The notes under the pieces are model-generated. The model searched no databases and had not been told where the DNA came from. It worked only from the letters and a program-made list of their open reading frames with translations. A stretch of DNA of 64,000 bases, from NCBI RefSeq assembly GCF_002116905.1, contig NZ_CP015118.1, forward strand, positions 2,914,001 to 2,978,000. The letters are read 5' to 3'. Below are positions 1 through 8,848 of the stretch, piece after piece. The position numbers were made by a program, and so were the translations under genes. The first letter of the stretch is position 1, and every line of letters begins with the position of its first letter. The stretch comes from Piscinibacter gummiphilus. Lineage in GTDB: Bacteria; Pseudomonadota; Gammaproteobacteria; Burkholderiales; Burkholderiaceae_C.

Positions 1-136
1 GCACCGGGTTCGAAATTCCTCCTCCTGTTCGCCTGCCTGCAATGCCGTCACGACGTGTCGTCGTGGTTGATGCGCGCGTGTTCGTTCGCGTGTGCATCGA
101 AGGTGTCGCAGGCTCGAAAACATCGGGCCGCACAAA
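1..136. other. no recognisable gene at the left edge
   Basis: I see no convincing coding sequence in this stretch. A short plus-strand open frame that starts here runs straight into the tRNA gene and has no family features. A small inverted repeat of the type CACGAC/GTCGTG lies near 50-66. The gene to the left of the window is not visible. Confidence 0.4.
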
Positions 137-168
137 GCAAAAGGCCCTGCGATTTCTCGCAGGGCCTT
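137..168 (-). terminator. rho-independent terminator of tRNA-Leu
   Basis: A 12-bp perfect stem (141-152 pairing with 157-168) with a GAAA tetraloop on the minus strand is followed in minus-strand sense by TTTTGC. It lies 8 bases beyond the CCA end of the minus-strand tRNA, as expected for its terminator. Confidence 0.85.
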
Positions 169-175
169 GCTATTT

Positions 176-260
<85 letters not shown>

Positions 261-277
261 ATCTCAGGAAGACTTGG

Positions 278-306
278 ATTCTATCATCAAAAAATCAAAC
301 GCACAA
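278..306 (-). promoter_or_regulatory. sigma-70 type promoter of tRNA-Leu
   Basis: Minus-strand -35 TTGTGC (301-306) and -10 TAGAAT (278-283) are separated by exactly 17 bases and point at the tRNA, whose first base is 260. Both hexamers are close to consensus. The 76-bp gap between tRNA and rnr must also hold any rnr promoter, which I could not define. Confidence 0.7.
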
Positions 307-336
307 CACTCTTCTTCAACAATCAGCACGGAGCTG

Positions 337-2535
337 ATGAATGAAGTCGAAGGCACGGTGCAAGGTCACCGTGATGGACACGGGTTCCTGGTCCGCGACG
401 ACCACCAACCCGACCTCTATCTCTCGCCTCAGGAGATGCGCGCGGTGCTGCATCGCGACCGCGTGCGCGCACGCATCGTTCGCTATGACCGCAAGGGCCG
501 GCCCGAAGGCCGCGTGATCGAGATCATCGAGCGGCGCAAGGCGCCCATCATCGGCCGCCTGCTGCACGAGAGTGGCATCTGGCTCGTCGCACCCGAAGAC
601 AAGCGCTACGGCCAGGACATCATGGTCCCGAAGAACGCGATCGCGAACGCGACCGCGGGCCAGGTAGTGGCCATCGAGCTCACCGAGCCGCCGTCGCTCT
701 ACTCGCAGCCCATGGGCCGCGTGACCGAGGTGCTCGGCGAGATCGACGACCCGGGCATGGAGATCGAGATCGCGGTGCGCAAGTACGAGGTGCCGCACCA
801 GTTCACGCCCGAGACGCTGGCTCAGGCCGCGAGCCTGCCCGACAAGATCCGTCCGGCCGACCGCAAGGACCGCATCGACCTCACCGACGTGCCGCTCGTC
901 ACCATCGACGGCGAGGACGCGCGCGACTTCGACGACGCGGTGTACTGCGAGCCGCTGAAGACGGGCCGCGGCAAGACCGCGTTCGACGGCTGGCGCCTCG
1001 TGGTCGCCATCGCCGACGTGAGCCACTACGTGAAGCCGGGCGAGCCCATCGACGAGGATGCGTACGAGCGCGCCACGTCGGTGTACTTCCCGCGCCGCGT
1101 GATCCCGATGCTGCCCGAGAAGCTTTCGAACGGCCTGTGTTCGCTCAACCCGAACGAGGACCGCCTCGCGATGGTGTGCGACATGCTGATCACGAAGGAG
1201 GGCGCGATCCACGCATACCAGTTCTTCCCGTCGGTGATCTGCTCGCACGCGCGCTTCACCTACACGGAAGTGGCGGCCATCCTCGGCAACACGCGCGGGC
1301 CCGAGGCCGCGCGCCGCAAGGACCTCGTGCCGAACCTGCTCGACCTCCACGACGTGTACCGCGCGCTGCTGAAGGAGCGCGGCAAGCGCGGCGCGGTGGA
1401 CTTCGAGACCACCGAGACGCAGATCGTGTGCGACGACAACGGCCGCATCGAGAAGATCGTCCCGCGCACGCGCACCGATGCGCACCGCCTCATCGAGGAG
1501 GCCATGCTCGCGGCGAACGTGTGCTCGGCCGACTTCATCGCGACGAACAAGCACCCGTCGCTGTACCGCGTGCACGAAGGCCCGACGCCCGAGAAGAAGA
1601 CGCTGCTGCAGAACTACCTGAAGGCCCTGGGCCTCGGGCTCTCGATCAGCGACGACCCCGAACCCGGCGAATACCAGGCCATCGCCGCCGCCACGAAGGA
1701 CCGGCCCGACGCGCAGCAGATCCACACGATGCTGCTGCGCTCGATGCAGCAGGCCATCTACACCGGCACGAACAGCGGGCACTTCGGGCTCGCGTACGAG
1801 GCCTACACGCACTTCACGAGCCCCATCCGGCGCTACCCCGACCTGCTGGTCCACCGTGTGATCAAGGCGCTGCTCGCGGGCAAGCGCTACAGCCTCGTCA
1901 CCGGCACCGTCGAAACGGCCGCGAAGGCAAAGAAGGGTGCGCACGCCGAAGGCGAGCAGTGGGAGGTCACCGGCGCGCATTGCAGCGCGAACGAACGCCG
2001 GGCCGACGAGGCCTCGCGCGACGTCGAGGCGTGGCTCAAGTGCCGCTTCATGCGCGAGCACCTGGGCGAGGAGTACGCCGGCACCGTCACCTCGGTCACG
2101 AGCTTCGGCCTCTTCGTCACGCTCGACTCGCTGTACGTCGAAGGACTGATCCACATCACCGAACTCGGTGGCGAGTACTTCAAGTTCGACGAGGTGCGCC
2201 AGGAGCTGCGCGGCGAACGCTCCGGCGTGCGCTACACGGTGGGCGCGCGCGTGCGCGTGCAGGTCATCCGTGTCGACCTCGACGGTCGCAAGATCGACTT
2301 CCGCATGGTGCGCGAGGGCGAGGATCCCGCGACGGCCCCGCGTGCCCGCCGGGGCGAGAAGGCCGCCGAGAAACACGCCAGCGCCGTCGCCGAACTCGCG
2401 TCGGTGAAGGAGACGGACCGTGCCGTGAAGAACGCCACCAAGGCGCGCAAGACGAGCGCGGCCGGCCATCCGGTGAAGGCTGCCAAGTCGGCGGCCCGCA
2501 AGACCGCCGGGGGCAAGGCGCCGCGCCGTCGCTGA
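337..2535 (+). CDS. rnr: ribonuclease R (RNB-family 3'-5' exoribonuclease)
   Basis: Processive 3'-5' exoribonuclease that degrades structured RNA and takes part in RNA quality control. The 732-residue product starts MNEVEGTVQGHRDGHGF, which is the first cold-shock/OB domain. It is followed by a second OB region, the RNB catalytic domain with the metal-binding run IDGEDARDFDDA, a C-terminal S1 domain (EYAGTVTSVTSFGLFVTL) and a lysine/arginine-rich tail. The frame is open further upstream, but that extension runs through the tRNA and lacks family similarity, so the ATG at 337 is preferred. From this start the N-terminal helix-turn-helix domain found in the roughly 813-residue E. coli enzyme is absent. 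Confidence 0.93.
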   Translation: MNEVEGTVQGHRDGHGFLVRDDHQPDLYLSPQEMRAVLHRDRVRARIVRYDRKGRPEGRVIEIIERRKAPIIGRLLHESGIWLVAPEDKRYGQDIMVPKNAIANATAGQVVAIELTEPPSLYSQPMGRVTEVLGEIDDPGMEIEIAVRKYEVPHQFTPETLAQAASLPDKIRPADRKDRIDLTDVPLVTIDGEDARDFDDAVYCEPLKTGRGKTAFDGWRLVVAIADVSHYVKPGEPIDEDAYERATSVYFPRRVIPMLPEKLSNGLCSLNPNEDRLAMVCDMLITKEGAIHAYQFFPSVICSHARFTYTEVAAILGNTRGPEAARRKDLVPNLLDLHDVYRALLKERGKRGAVDFETTETQIVCDDNGRIEKIVPRTRTDAHRLIEEAMLAANVCSADFIATNKHPSLYRVHEGPTPEKKTLLQNYLKALGLGLSISDDPEPGEYQAIAAATKDRPDAQQIHTMLLRSMQQAIYTGTNSGHFGLAYEAYTHFTSPIRRYPDLLVHRVIKALLAGKRYSLVTGTVETAAKAKKGAHAEGEQWEVTGAHCSANERRADEASRDVEAWLKCRFMREHLGEEYAGTVTSVTSFGLFVTLDSLYVEGLIHITELGGEYFKFDEVRQELRGERSGVRYTVGARVRVQVIRVDLDGRKIDFRMVREGEDPATAPRARRGEKAAEKHASAVAELASVKETDRAVKNATKARKTSAAGHPVKAAKSAARKTAGGKAPRRR

Positions 2536-2541
2536 GGCGTT

Positions 2542-4026
2542 TCAGCGGCGCGACAGGGCGTGCAGGGCCTCGACGAGGTCCGCCGCCCGCAGCGGGGTGA
2601 GCGGGCTGCGGTCCGCCGCCTCGCCGTGCTGCCACGTGCCTCGTTCGGCGGCTTCCACGGCCGTGAGGCCGTGGGCTGCCCACAGGCCTGCGATCCAGCC
2701 CGCCAGCACGTCGCCGGTGCCCGCCGTGGCCAGGGCCGCGTTGCCGGTCGGGTTGATCGCCGGTGCCGTGTCCGGTGACGCGACGACGCTGCCGGAGCCC
2801 TTCAGTACCACCACGCACGCGAACCGGCGGGCGAGCTGGAGCGCGGCCGCGAGGCGGTCGCGTTGCACCGTGGCCGTGTCGGTGCCGAGGAGCCGTGCCG
2901 CTTCGAGTGGATGCGGCGTGAGGACCGTGCCGAGGCCGAGGCCACCGCGGGCCGTGAGGGCCGCCTGGAGCGTCGGGTCCGTGGCCAGCGCGTTCAGCGC
3001 GTCGGCGTCGAGCACGAGGCGTTCGGACACGGTCAGCAGCCGGGGCAGGGCGGCGGCGATCGGGTCGCCTCCGCCGCAGCCGGCCACCACCGTGGCCGAG
3101 GCGGGCAGCGCCGCGCGCCGCTCGGACGGGCGGAACATCAGTTCGGGCCGCACGAGGTCGTGTGTGAAGGCGTTGTCGTCGAGCAGGTCCACGTGCACCC
3201 GCCCGGCACCCGCCGCGTGCGCGGCGCGGGCGGCCAGCACCGCGGCCCCGGCCATGCCGTGGCTGCCGCCCACCACCAGCACGTCGCCGAAGCTGCCCTT
3301 GTGCTGGGCATGCTGGCGTGTGGTGGCGACCGGCGGCGCCGGCAGCCAGGCCGTGGCGGGCTCGTTCCCCCGTGGGGTGTCGAGGTCGTCGAACCAGACC
3401 TCTCCGGTGTGGTCGCGGCCCGCGCCGGTGAACAGTCCGGGCTTGAGCGTCAGCAGGCTCAGCGTGTGCGTGGCGTGCACGCAGTCGGGGCCGAGCGGCT
3501 GGCCGGTGTCGGCGTCGAGCCCGGACGGCAGGTCGATGGCCAGCACGGCGCACGGCTGGGCGTCGAGGTGCCGCACGAGCGCGGCGAGGTCGCCGGCCGG
3601 CGCACGGGTGGCGCCCACGCCGAGCAGGGCGTCGATCGCGAGGTCCTGCGGGCCGAGCGGTGCGGGCAGGCCGGTGCCGATGGGCACGCCGGCCGCCACC
3701 GCGCGCTGGTGGGCCGTGCGGGCATCGGCCGGCAGCCGGGCAGGATCCGCGAGCAGCGTGACCTCGACGGCGATCCCTGCCTCGTGCAGCAACACGGCCA
3801 CCTCCAGGCCATCGCCGCCGTTGTTGCCCGGGCCTGCCGCGATCCAGACGCGTCGCGCGTGGGGGGCGATGGCCCGCGCGAGCGCCGCGACGGCGCGGCC
3901 CGCCCTCGACATCAGCGTGAAGGGCGGCAACGCCGCCTGGGCCGCGTCCTCGACGCGGCGCGTGGCCTCCCGCCCGAACAGCGGCTCGCGCTGCGGGAGA
4001 GGGCGCAGGCGCCGCAGCCGGCTCAT
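2542..4026 (-). CDS. nnr: bifunctional NAD(P)H-hydrate epimerase / ADP-dependent dehydratase
   Basis: Metabolite repair enzyme: the N-terminal YjeF_N domain epimerises damaged NAD(P)HX and the C-terminal YjeF_C domain dehydrates the S-form back to NAD(P)H. The 494-residue protein shows the N-domain motif GPGNNGGDG near residue 64, then the C-domain KGSFGDVLVVGGSHGMAG and the nucleotide-binding NPTGNAALATAGTGDVLAG. Its ATG overlaps the stop of the preceding DadA-type gene by four bases (ATGA), so it is the last gene of a three-gene minus-strand operon. It converges on rnr with 6 bp between stop codons. A longer open frame continues upstream but overlaps the neighbouring gene. Confidence 0.9.
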   Translation of the reverse strand: MSRLRRLRPLPQREPLFGREATRRVEDAAQAALPPFTLMSRAGRAVAALARAIAPHARRVWIAAGPGNNGGDGLEVAVLLHEAGIAVEVTLLADPARLPADARTAHQRAVAAGVPIGTGLPAPLGPQDLAIDALLGVGATRAPAGDLAALVRHLDAQPCAVLAIDLPSGLDADTGQPLGPDCVHATHTLSLLTLKPGLFTGAGRDHTGEVWFDDLDTPRGNEPATAWLPAPPVATTRQHAQHKGSFGDVLVVGGSHGMAGAAVLAARAAHAAGAGRVHVDLLDDNAFTHDLVRPELMFRPSERRAALPASATVVAGCGGGDPIAAALPRLLTVSERLVLDADALNALATDPTLQAALTARGGLGLGTVLTPHPLEAARLLGTDTATVQRDRLAAALQLARRFACVVVLKGSGSVVASPDTAPAINPTGNAALATAGTGDVLAGWIAGLWAAHGLTAVEAAERGTWQHGEAADRSPLTPLRAADLVEALHALSRR

Positions 4027-5366
4027 CGTGCGAGCCGTTCGATGCCGAGGCCGTCGATCTCGACCTCGGGTGACCGCGCGGCCAGCGCGTCGGCCACGAG
4101 GCGCGCGGAGCCGCAGGCCATCGCCCAGCCCGCGCCGCCGTGGCCCAGGTTCAGCCAGACCCCCGGGATGCCGCTGCCGCCGAGCACCGGCGGGCCGTCG
4201 GGCAGCATCGGGCGCGCGCCGCTCCAGCGCTGCGCCTGGCTCACGCGGGCCGCGCCCGGGAACCAGTCGTCGAGCACCTGGTAGAGCCGCGCCAGTTCGT
4301 CGGTGTGGCCGCCCTTGGGCGGCGGGCCCATGCGGGCGCCTCCCGAGACGCGCAGGCGCGACCCGAGCCGGTTGATCACCACGCGGTGCCGGTGGTCGGT
4401 CACGGCCGACTTCGGGCCGATGTCGGGGTGGGCCTCGTGGTGGCGGATGGGCGTGGTGACCGACTGCCCGTACACCGCGGCCATCGGCAGCTTCAGGCCG
4501 TGGGGCGCGAGCAGCGGGTTCGACCCGAGCGCGGCGCACACCACGACGGCGTCGAACGTTTCATCGACGGGGCCGTCGAGCGGCACGGTGGGCTGGAACG
4601 CGGGGGTGTTCGGCGTGTCGCCGTGCGAGGCGATGCGGCTCGTCGTCTCCTCGTGGGGCGAGTGCATCACGGTGAGAACCGGGCGGCGGCCCGGCTCGAG
4701 CGACTGCACGGTCGAATGGAAGCGGAACTCCGCACCCATCTGCTCGGCCGCGGCGCGCAGCAGCAGCGCGAACTGCCGGCAGTTGCCCACCTCGTCGGCC
4801 GGCAGGTGGATGCCCGCGTGCAGTGGCGTCTCGGTGTTGAGGCCGGGTTCCACGGCGAGGCAGCCCGCCGCGTCGAGCGTGTCGAAGCGGATGCCCTGTT
4901 CCGTCAGCAGCCCCAGCGCGGGCTGGACCTGGTCGAGCTCCTTGCGTGTGCGCAACAGCACGAGGTGGCCGTCGCTGCGCTCGTAGTCGAGCTTGAGCGA
5001 CGCGGCCAGGCCGTGGAGGCGGTCGCGGCTGTAGGCGGCCAGGCGCTGCATGCGCAGCTGGTTCGTGCGGTGTGCGGCGGGCTTGCCGGCGCGCCACCAG
5101 CGCCACATCCAGCCCCAGGCGCCGGCGTTCGCGCCCACGCGCCACGGGTTGCGGCGGTCCGTCAGCGTGCGCAGCAGCCGTCCGGCCGAGCCCGGGCCGG
5201 TCCAGGGACCCACGGCCCCGGGCGACGCGAGGCCGGCCTGGGCGAAGCTCGATTCGACCGCGACACTGCCGCGGCGCTCGAACACGACCACCTCGTGGCC
5301 GTCGGCGGCGAGTTCGTATGCGGTGGTGACGCCGACGACGCCGGCTCCGATCACGGCGACCCGCAT
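4023..5366 (-). CDS. dadA: FAD-dependent D-amino acid dehydrogenase family protein
   Basis: Predicted membrane-associated flavoprotein that oxidatively deaminates D-amino acids. The 447-residue protein begins with a dinucleotide-binding fold, VAVIGAGVVGVTTAYELA, with an acidic residue ending the second strand (VVVFER). It keeps the DadA-type segments QLRMQRLAAYSRDRL and a C-terminal GVWLNLGHGGAGW FAD contact. It overlaps the amidase stop and the nnr start through ATGA junctions. The substrate is not provable from sequence, and related DAO-family oxidases acting on other amines remain possible. Confidence 0.78.
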   Translation of the reverse strand: MRVAVIGAGVVGVTTAYELAADGHEVVVFERRGSVAVESSFAQAGLASPGAVGPWTGPGSAGRLLRTLTDRRNPWRVGANAGAWGWMWRWWRAGKPAAHRTNQLRMQRLAAYSRDRLHGLAASLKLDYERSDGHLVLLRTRKELDQVQPALGLLTEQGIRFDTLDAAGCLAVEPGLNTETPLHAGIHLPADEVGNCRQFALLLRAAAEQMGAEFRFHSTVQSLEPGRRPVLTVMHSPHEETTSRIASHGDTPNTPAFQPTVPLDGPVDETFDAVVVCAALGSNPLLAPHGLKLPMAAVYGQSVTTPIRHHEAHPDIGPKSAVTDHRHRVVINRLGSRLRVSGGARMGPPPKGGHTDELARLYQVLDDWFPGAARVSQAQRWSGARPMLPDGPPVLGGSGIPGVWLNLGHGGAGWAMACGSARLVADALAARSPEVEIDGLGIERLAR

Positions 5367-6718
5367 CAGGCGGCTCCCGCGCCGGCCAGCGCCCGTTCGA
5401 TGGCGAGCGAGGTGTCGAGCACGGTGTCGTCGGCCAGCGCCGGGCCCCACACCATCAGGCCCATGGGCAGTTCGCCCGCCGCATGGCAGGGCAGGGACAG
5501 CGCGCAGCCGTCGAGGAAGTTGATCACGGACGGGTTGCGCAGGAGCAGGGCGTTCATGGCGAAGAAGGCGTCGTCGGTCGCGAGCGACGCGATGGAGGGG
5601 GCGACCACGGGGACCGTGGGCGAGAGGAGGGCGTCGTAGGGCCGCAGGCGGTGTTCCACCCGGGCGATCCAGTCGCGCCGGGCGTCGATGAGCTTCAGGT
5701 GGTCGGCCGCGGAAATGGTGGCGCCGCGGCGGATGCGGGAGACGACCCGGGGATCGTACCGGGCTTCGTCGCGGGCGAGGAGGTCGCGGTGCCACGCCCA
5801 GGCCTCGGCCGCCGGGAAACCGCCCAGCGCGTTCATCGAACGCAGCTCGGCCAGTTCGTCGAGGGCGATGTCGTCGATGCGGGCGCCGGCCTGCCGGAGC
5901 GTCGCGAGGGCACGCTCGAACGCGGCGGCCACGGCGGGCTCCAGCCCGTCGAGCAGGGTGGTGGACGGCACGGCGAGGCGCAGCGAGGCCGCGGGCCGGT
6001 GCCGCAGCGTCACCTTGCGGTCGGCCAGCACCTCGTGCAGCAGCACGGCATCGCGCACGGAGCGGGTGATGGCGCACGCGGTGTCGAGCGTGGGCGACAG
6101 CGGCACCGTGCCGGCCGTCGGCGTGAGCCGCGACGTGTTCTTGAAGCCCACGAGTCCCTGCAGCGCGGCCGGGATGCGGATGGAGCCGCCCGTGTCCGAG
6201 CCGAGCGCCGCGAAGGCCGCGCCCGAGGCGACGGACACCCCGCCGCCGGACGTCGACCCGCCCGGGATGCGCGGCGTGCCGTCGAGGGCGGCCGTGGCCG
6301 GGTTCGGGGGCGTGCCGAGGTGCGGGTTCAGGCCCACGCCCGAAAACGCGAACTCGGTCATGTGGGTGTGGCCGGTGAGGGCGGCGCCCGCGCGGCGCAG
6401 GCGGGCGACCACGGGGGCGTCGGCGGCGGCCGGAGCCTGGTCGCGCAGCACGAGCGACCCCGCGGTGGTGGGGAAACCCGCCACGTCGAACAGGTCCTTG
6501 ATGCTGACGGCGAGGCCCGCGAGCGGAGGGAGCGGGATGCCGGCGCGGTGCTGCAGGTCGACCGCGGTGGCGGTGGCTTCGGGCTGGCCGGCGAAGCGGC
6601 GCACGTAGGTTTCGGCGGGGGCCGCCCGGGCAGCCTCCGTGCAGCGGGCAAGGGCGTCGGAGGCGCTGTGCTGGCCGAGGAGGATGGCTTCGCGCGCGGC
6701 GCTCAAGTCATGGGTCAT
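5366..6718 (-). CDS. amidase signature family enzyme
   Basis: Amide hydrolase of the amidase signature family, cytoplasmic, 450 residues. The Ser-cisSer-Lys catalytic set is visible: Lys in AVSIKDLFD, the glycine/serine-rich block GGSTSGGG, and the nucleophile segment GSDTGGSIRIPA. This is the first gene of the minus-strand operon with the DadA-type dehydrogenase and nnr, suggesting a joint role in amide/amino acid catabolism. GatA is unlikely because gatB and gatC are not adjacent. The substrate is unknown. Confidence 0.85.
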   Translation of the reverse strand: MTHDLSAAREAILLGQHSASDALARCTEAARAAPAETYVRRFAGQPEATATAVDLQHRAGIPLPPLAGLAVSIKDLFDVAGFPTTAGSLVLRDQAPAAADAPVVARLRRAGAALTGHTHMTEFAFSGVGLNPHLGTPPNPATAALDGTPRIPGGSTSGGGVSVASGAAFAALGSDTGGSIRIPAALQGLVGFKNTSRLTPTAGTVPLSPTLDTACAITRSVRDAVLLHEVLADRKVTLRHRPAASLRLAVPSTTLLDGLEPAVAAAFERALATLRQAGARIDDIALDELAELRSMNALGGFPAAEAWAWHRDLLARDEARYDPRVVSRIRRGATISAADHLKLIDARRDWIARVEHRLRPYDALLSPTVPVVAPSIASLATDDAFFAMNALLLRNPSVINFLDGCALSLPCHAAGELPMGLMVWGPALADDTVLDTSLAIERALAGAGAA

Positions 6719-6736
6719 GGAGAAAGGGTCGAAGGC

Positions 6737-6928
6737 CGTGCTACACTCTACGGGTTTATCTGAGGGCCGCCCTGTCGGCTGCCCCGGTGAAACCGCAATC
6801 CTGCGAAATCGCGAATCCGGTCATTCAAGGTGTTGAGCGCCCCTCGCTGCTCGGTGTTTCACCGCACTGCAGCTGATACAGAGGCTTTCAATTCAAGCCG
6901 GATTCTAGAACCAACCTTTGGAGTAAAC
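6737..6928 (+). promoter_or_regulatory. rpsB promoter and leader
   Basis: An extended -10 (TG-C-TACACT, hexamer 6742-6747) lies about 187 bases before the rpsB ATG and would give a long untranslated leader. I could not find a good -35. A leader of this length before S2 is typical of autoregulated rpsB-tsf units, but I did not identify a specific conserved RNA fold. Confidence 0.45.
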
Positions 6929-7675
6929 ATGTCTGTCACCATGCGTGAGATGCTGGAAGCCGGCGTCCATTTCGGCCACCAAACCCGCTTCTGGAACCCG
7001 AAGATGGCCCCGTACATCTACGGCCATCGCAACAAGATCCACATCATCAACCTCGAGAAGACGCAGCCGCTCTTCAACGACGCGATGAAGTTCATCAAGC
7101 AGCTCGCCGCCCGCCGCGGCACCGTGCTGATGATCGGCACGAAGCGCCAGGCCCGCGAAGTGATCGCCGCCGAAGCCCAGCGCGCCGGCATGCCCTACGT
7201 CGACCAGCGCTGGCTCGGCGGCATGCTGACCAACTTCAAGACGGTCAAGGGTTCGCTGAAGAAGCTCAAGGACATGCAGGCTCAGGTCGAGTCCGGCACC
7301 GAGATCCGCATCAAGAAGGAAGCGCTGCTGTTCCAGCGTGACCTGGCCAAGCTCGAGAAGGACATCGGCGGCATCCAGCACATGAACGCGCTGCCCGACG
7401 CCCTGTTCGTGATCGACGTCGGCTACCACAAGATCGCCGTCCTCGAAGCCAAGAAGCTCGGCATTCCCGTCATCGGCGTGGTCGACTCCAACCACTCGCC
7501 GGACGGCATCGACTACGTGATCCCGGGCAACGACGACTCGTCGAAGGCCGTGGCGCTGTACGCGAAGGCCGTGGCCGACGCGGTCCTCGACGGCAAGGCC
7601 AACGCGACGAACGACGTCGTGCAAGCCGTGTCCGCCGGTGGCGACGAGTTCGTGGAAGTCAACGAAACGGCCTGA
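6929..7675 (+). CDS. rpsB: 30S ribosomal protein S2
   Basis: Component of the small ribosomal subunit needed for S1 binding and initiation. The 248-residue sequence starts MSVTMREMLEAGVHFGHQ and contains the S2 signatures WNPKMAPYIYG and PDALFVIDVGYHKIAVLEA. The ATG at 6929 is preceded by TTTGGAG. The frame is open upstream, but that part is the leader. It is followed by tsf across a terminator-like hairpin, as in most proteobacteria. Confidence 0.98.
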   Translation: MSVTMREMLEAGVHFGHQTRFWNPKMAPYIYGHRNKIHIINLEKTQPLFNDAMKFIKQLAARRGTVLMIGTKRQAREVIAAEAQRAGMPYVDQRWLGGMLTNFKTVKGSLKKLKDMQAQVESGTEIRIKKEALLFQRDLAKLEKDIGGIQHMNALPDALFVIDVGYHKIAVLEAKKLGIPVIGVVDSNHSPDGIDYVIPGNDDSSKAVALYAKAVADAVLDGKANATNDVVQAVSAGGDEFVEVNETA

Positions 7676-7713
7676 GGCCCTGAGCCCCGGCTCGCCTGAA
7701 AAGGCGTGCATTG

Positions 7714-7738
7714 AAAGGGGCTGATTCAGCCCCTTTTT
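7714..7738 (+). terminator. terminator/attenuator between rpsB and tsf
   Basis: AAAGGGGCTG (7714-7723) pairs with CAGCCCCTTT (7727-7736), followed by a T run to 7738. It lies 38 bases after the rpsB stop and probably allows partial read-through into tsf. Confidence 0.85.
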
Positions 7739-7807
7739 CACACCCCCGATTCAATACTCCGGCACGCGGGCGCCCCGCGCGCGTGCCGAACCTCACGGAG
7801 ATTCAAG

Positions 7808-8734
7808 ATGTCCGCTATCACCGCAAGCATGGTCGCCGCTCTGCGCGCCAAGACCGACGCGCCCATGATGGAATGCAAGAAGGCCCTGACCGAAGCCGCT
7901 GGCGACATGGACAAGGCCGAAGAGCTGCTGCGCGTCAAGCTCGGCACGAAGGCCGGCAAGGCCGCCGACCGCATCACGGCTGAAGGCGTCGTCGCCGCCG
8001 CCGTCGAAGGCAACACCGGTGCCCTGGTCGAAGTGAACTGCGAAACCGACTTCGTCTCGAAGAACGACGACTTCCTCGCCTTCACGAACGCCGTCGCCAA
8101 GCTGGTCGCCGAGAAGAACCCGGCCGACGTGGCCGCCATCGGCGCCTACGAACTGTCGCAAGCCGGTTTCGGCCCGACGGTGGAAGACGTGCGCAAGGGC
8201 CTGATCGGCAAGATCGGCGAGAACATGTCGATCCGCCGCTTCAAGCGCTACTCGGGCGGCGGCCAGCTGGCCAGCTACCTGCACGGCACCCGCATCGGCG
8301 TGCTCGTCGAGTTCACCGGTGACGCCGTCGCCGCCAAGGACGTCGCGATGCACATCGCCGCGATGAAGCCGGTCTCGCTGTCGTCGGCCGACGTGCCCGC
8401 CGAGCTGATCGAGAAGGAACGCGCCGTGGCCGCCGGCAAGGCCGCCGAGGACGCGAAGGCTGCGGAAGCCGCCGGCAAGCCGGCCCAGTCCGCCGACATC
8501 GTGACGAAGCGCATCGAAGGTTCGGTCCAGAAGTACCTGAAGGAAGTCAGCCTGCACAACCAGGTCTTCGTGAAGGCCGCCGACGGCAAGGCCACGGTCG
8601 AGCAGCACCTGAAGGGTGTGAAGACCGAGGTCAAGGGCTTCACGCTGTACGTCGTGGGCGAAGGCATCGAGAAGAAGGTCGACGACTTCGCGGCCGAAGT
8701 GGCGGCCCAGGTCGCCGCCGCCAAGGGCGCCTGA
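7808..8734 (+). CDS. tsf: translation elongation factor Ts
   Basis: Guanine nucleotide exchange factor for EF-Tu. The 308-residue protein has the N-terminal UBA-like helix block with the signature LRAKTDAPMMECKKALTEA, then the EF-Tu contact region TDFVSKNDDF and the long core/coiled-coil segment. ATG 7808 is preceded by CGGAG. It sits in the conserved rpsB-tsf-pyrH-frr block. Confidence 0.98.
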   Translation: MSAITASMVAALRAKTDAPMMECKKALTEAAGDMDKAEELLRVKLGTKAGKAADRITAEGVVAAAVEGNTGALVEVNCETDFVSKNDDFLAFTNAVAKLVAEKNPADVAAIGAYELSQAGFGPTVEDVRKGLIGKIGENMSIRRFKRYSGGGQLASYLHGTRIGVLVEFTGDAVAAKDVAMHIAAMKPVSLSSADVPAELIEKERAVAAGKAAEDAKAAEAAGKPAQSADIVTKRIEGSVQKYLKEVSLHNQVFVKAADGKATVEQHLKGVKTEVKGFTLYVVGEGIEKKVDDFAAEVAAQVAAAKGA

Positions 8735-8750
8735 TCTCCCGGCGACCCTC

Positions 8751-8786
8751 TGGAACAAGGGGCTCGATGCCCCTTGTTCCATCTTC
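8751..8786 (+). terminator. hairpin terminator after tsf
   Basis: A 13-bp perfect stem (8751-8763 with 8769-8781) and 5-base loop, 16 bases after the tsf stop. The following tract (TCTTC) is only weakly T-rich, so termination may be partial. Confidence 0.7.
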
Positions 8787-8848
8787 ACGGATAGACTTCG
8801 AAAGGCACCACCCGCGTGCCTGAACAGCCAACACAGGGAGATCCCCGC

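Noticed and set aside
316..2469. Long minus-strand open frame opposite rnr
   Set aside because: The plus-strand product is a clear RNase R; the minus-strand translation is low-complexity Arg/Ala/Val/His-rich, typical of antisense frames in high-GC DNA.
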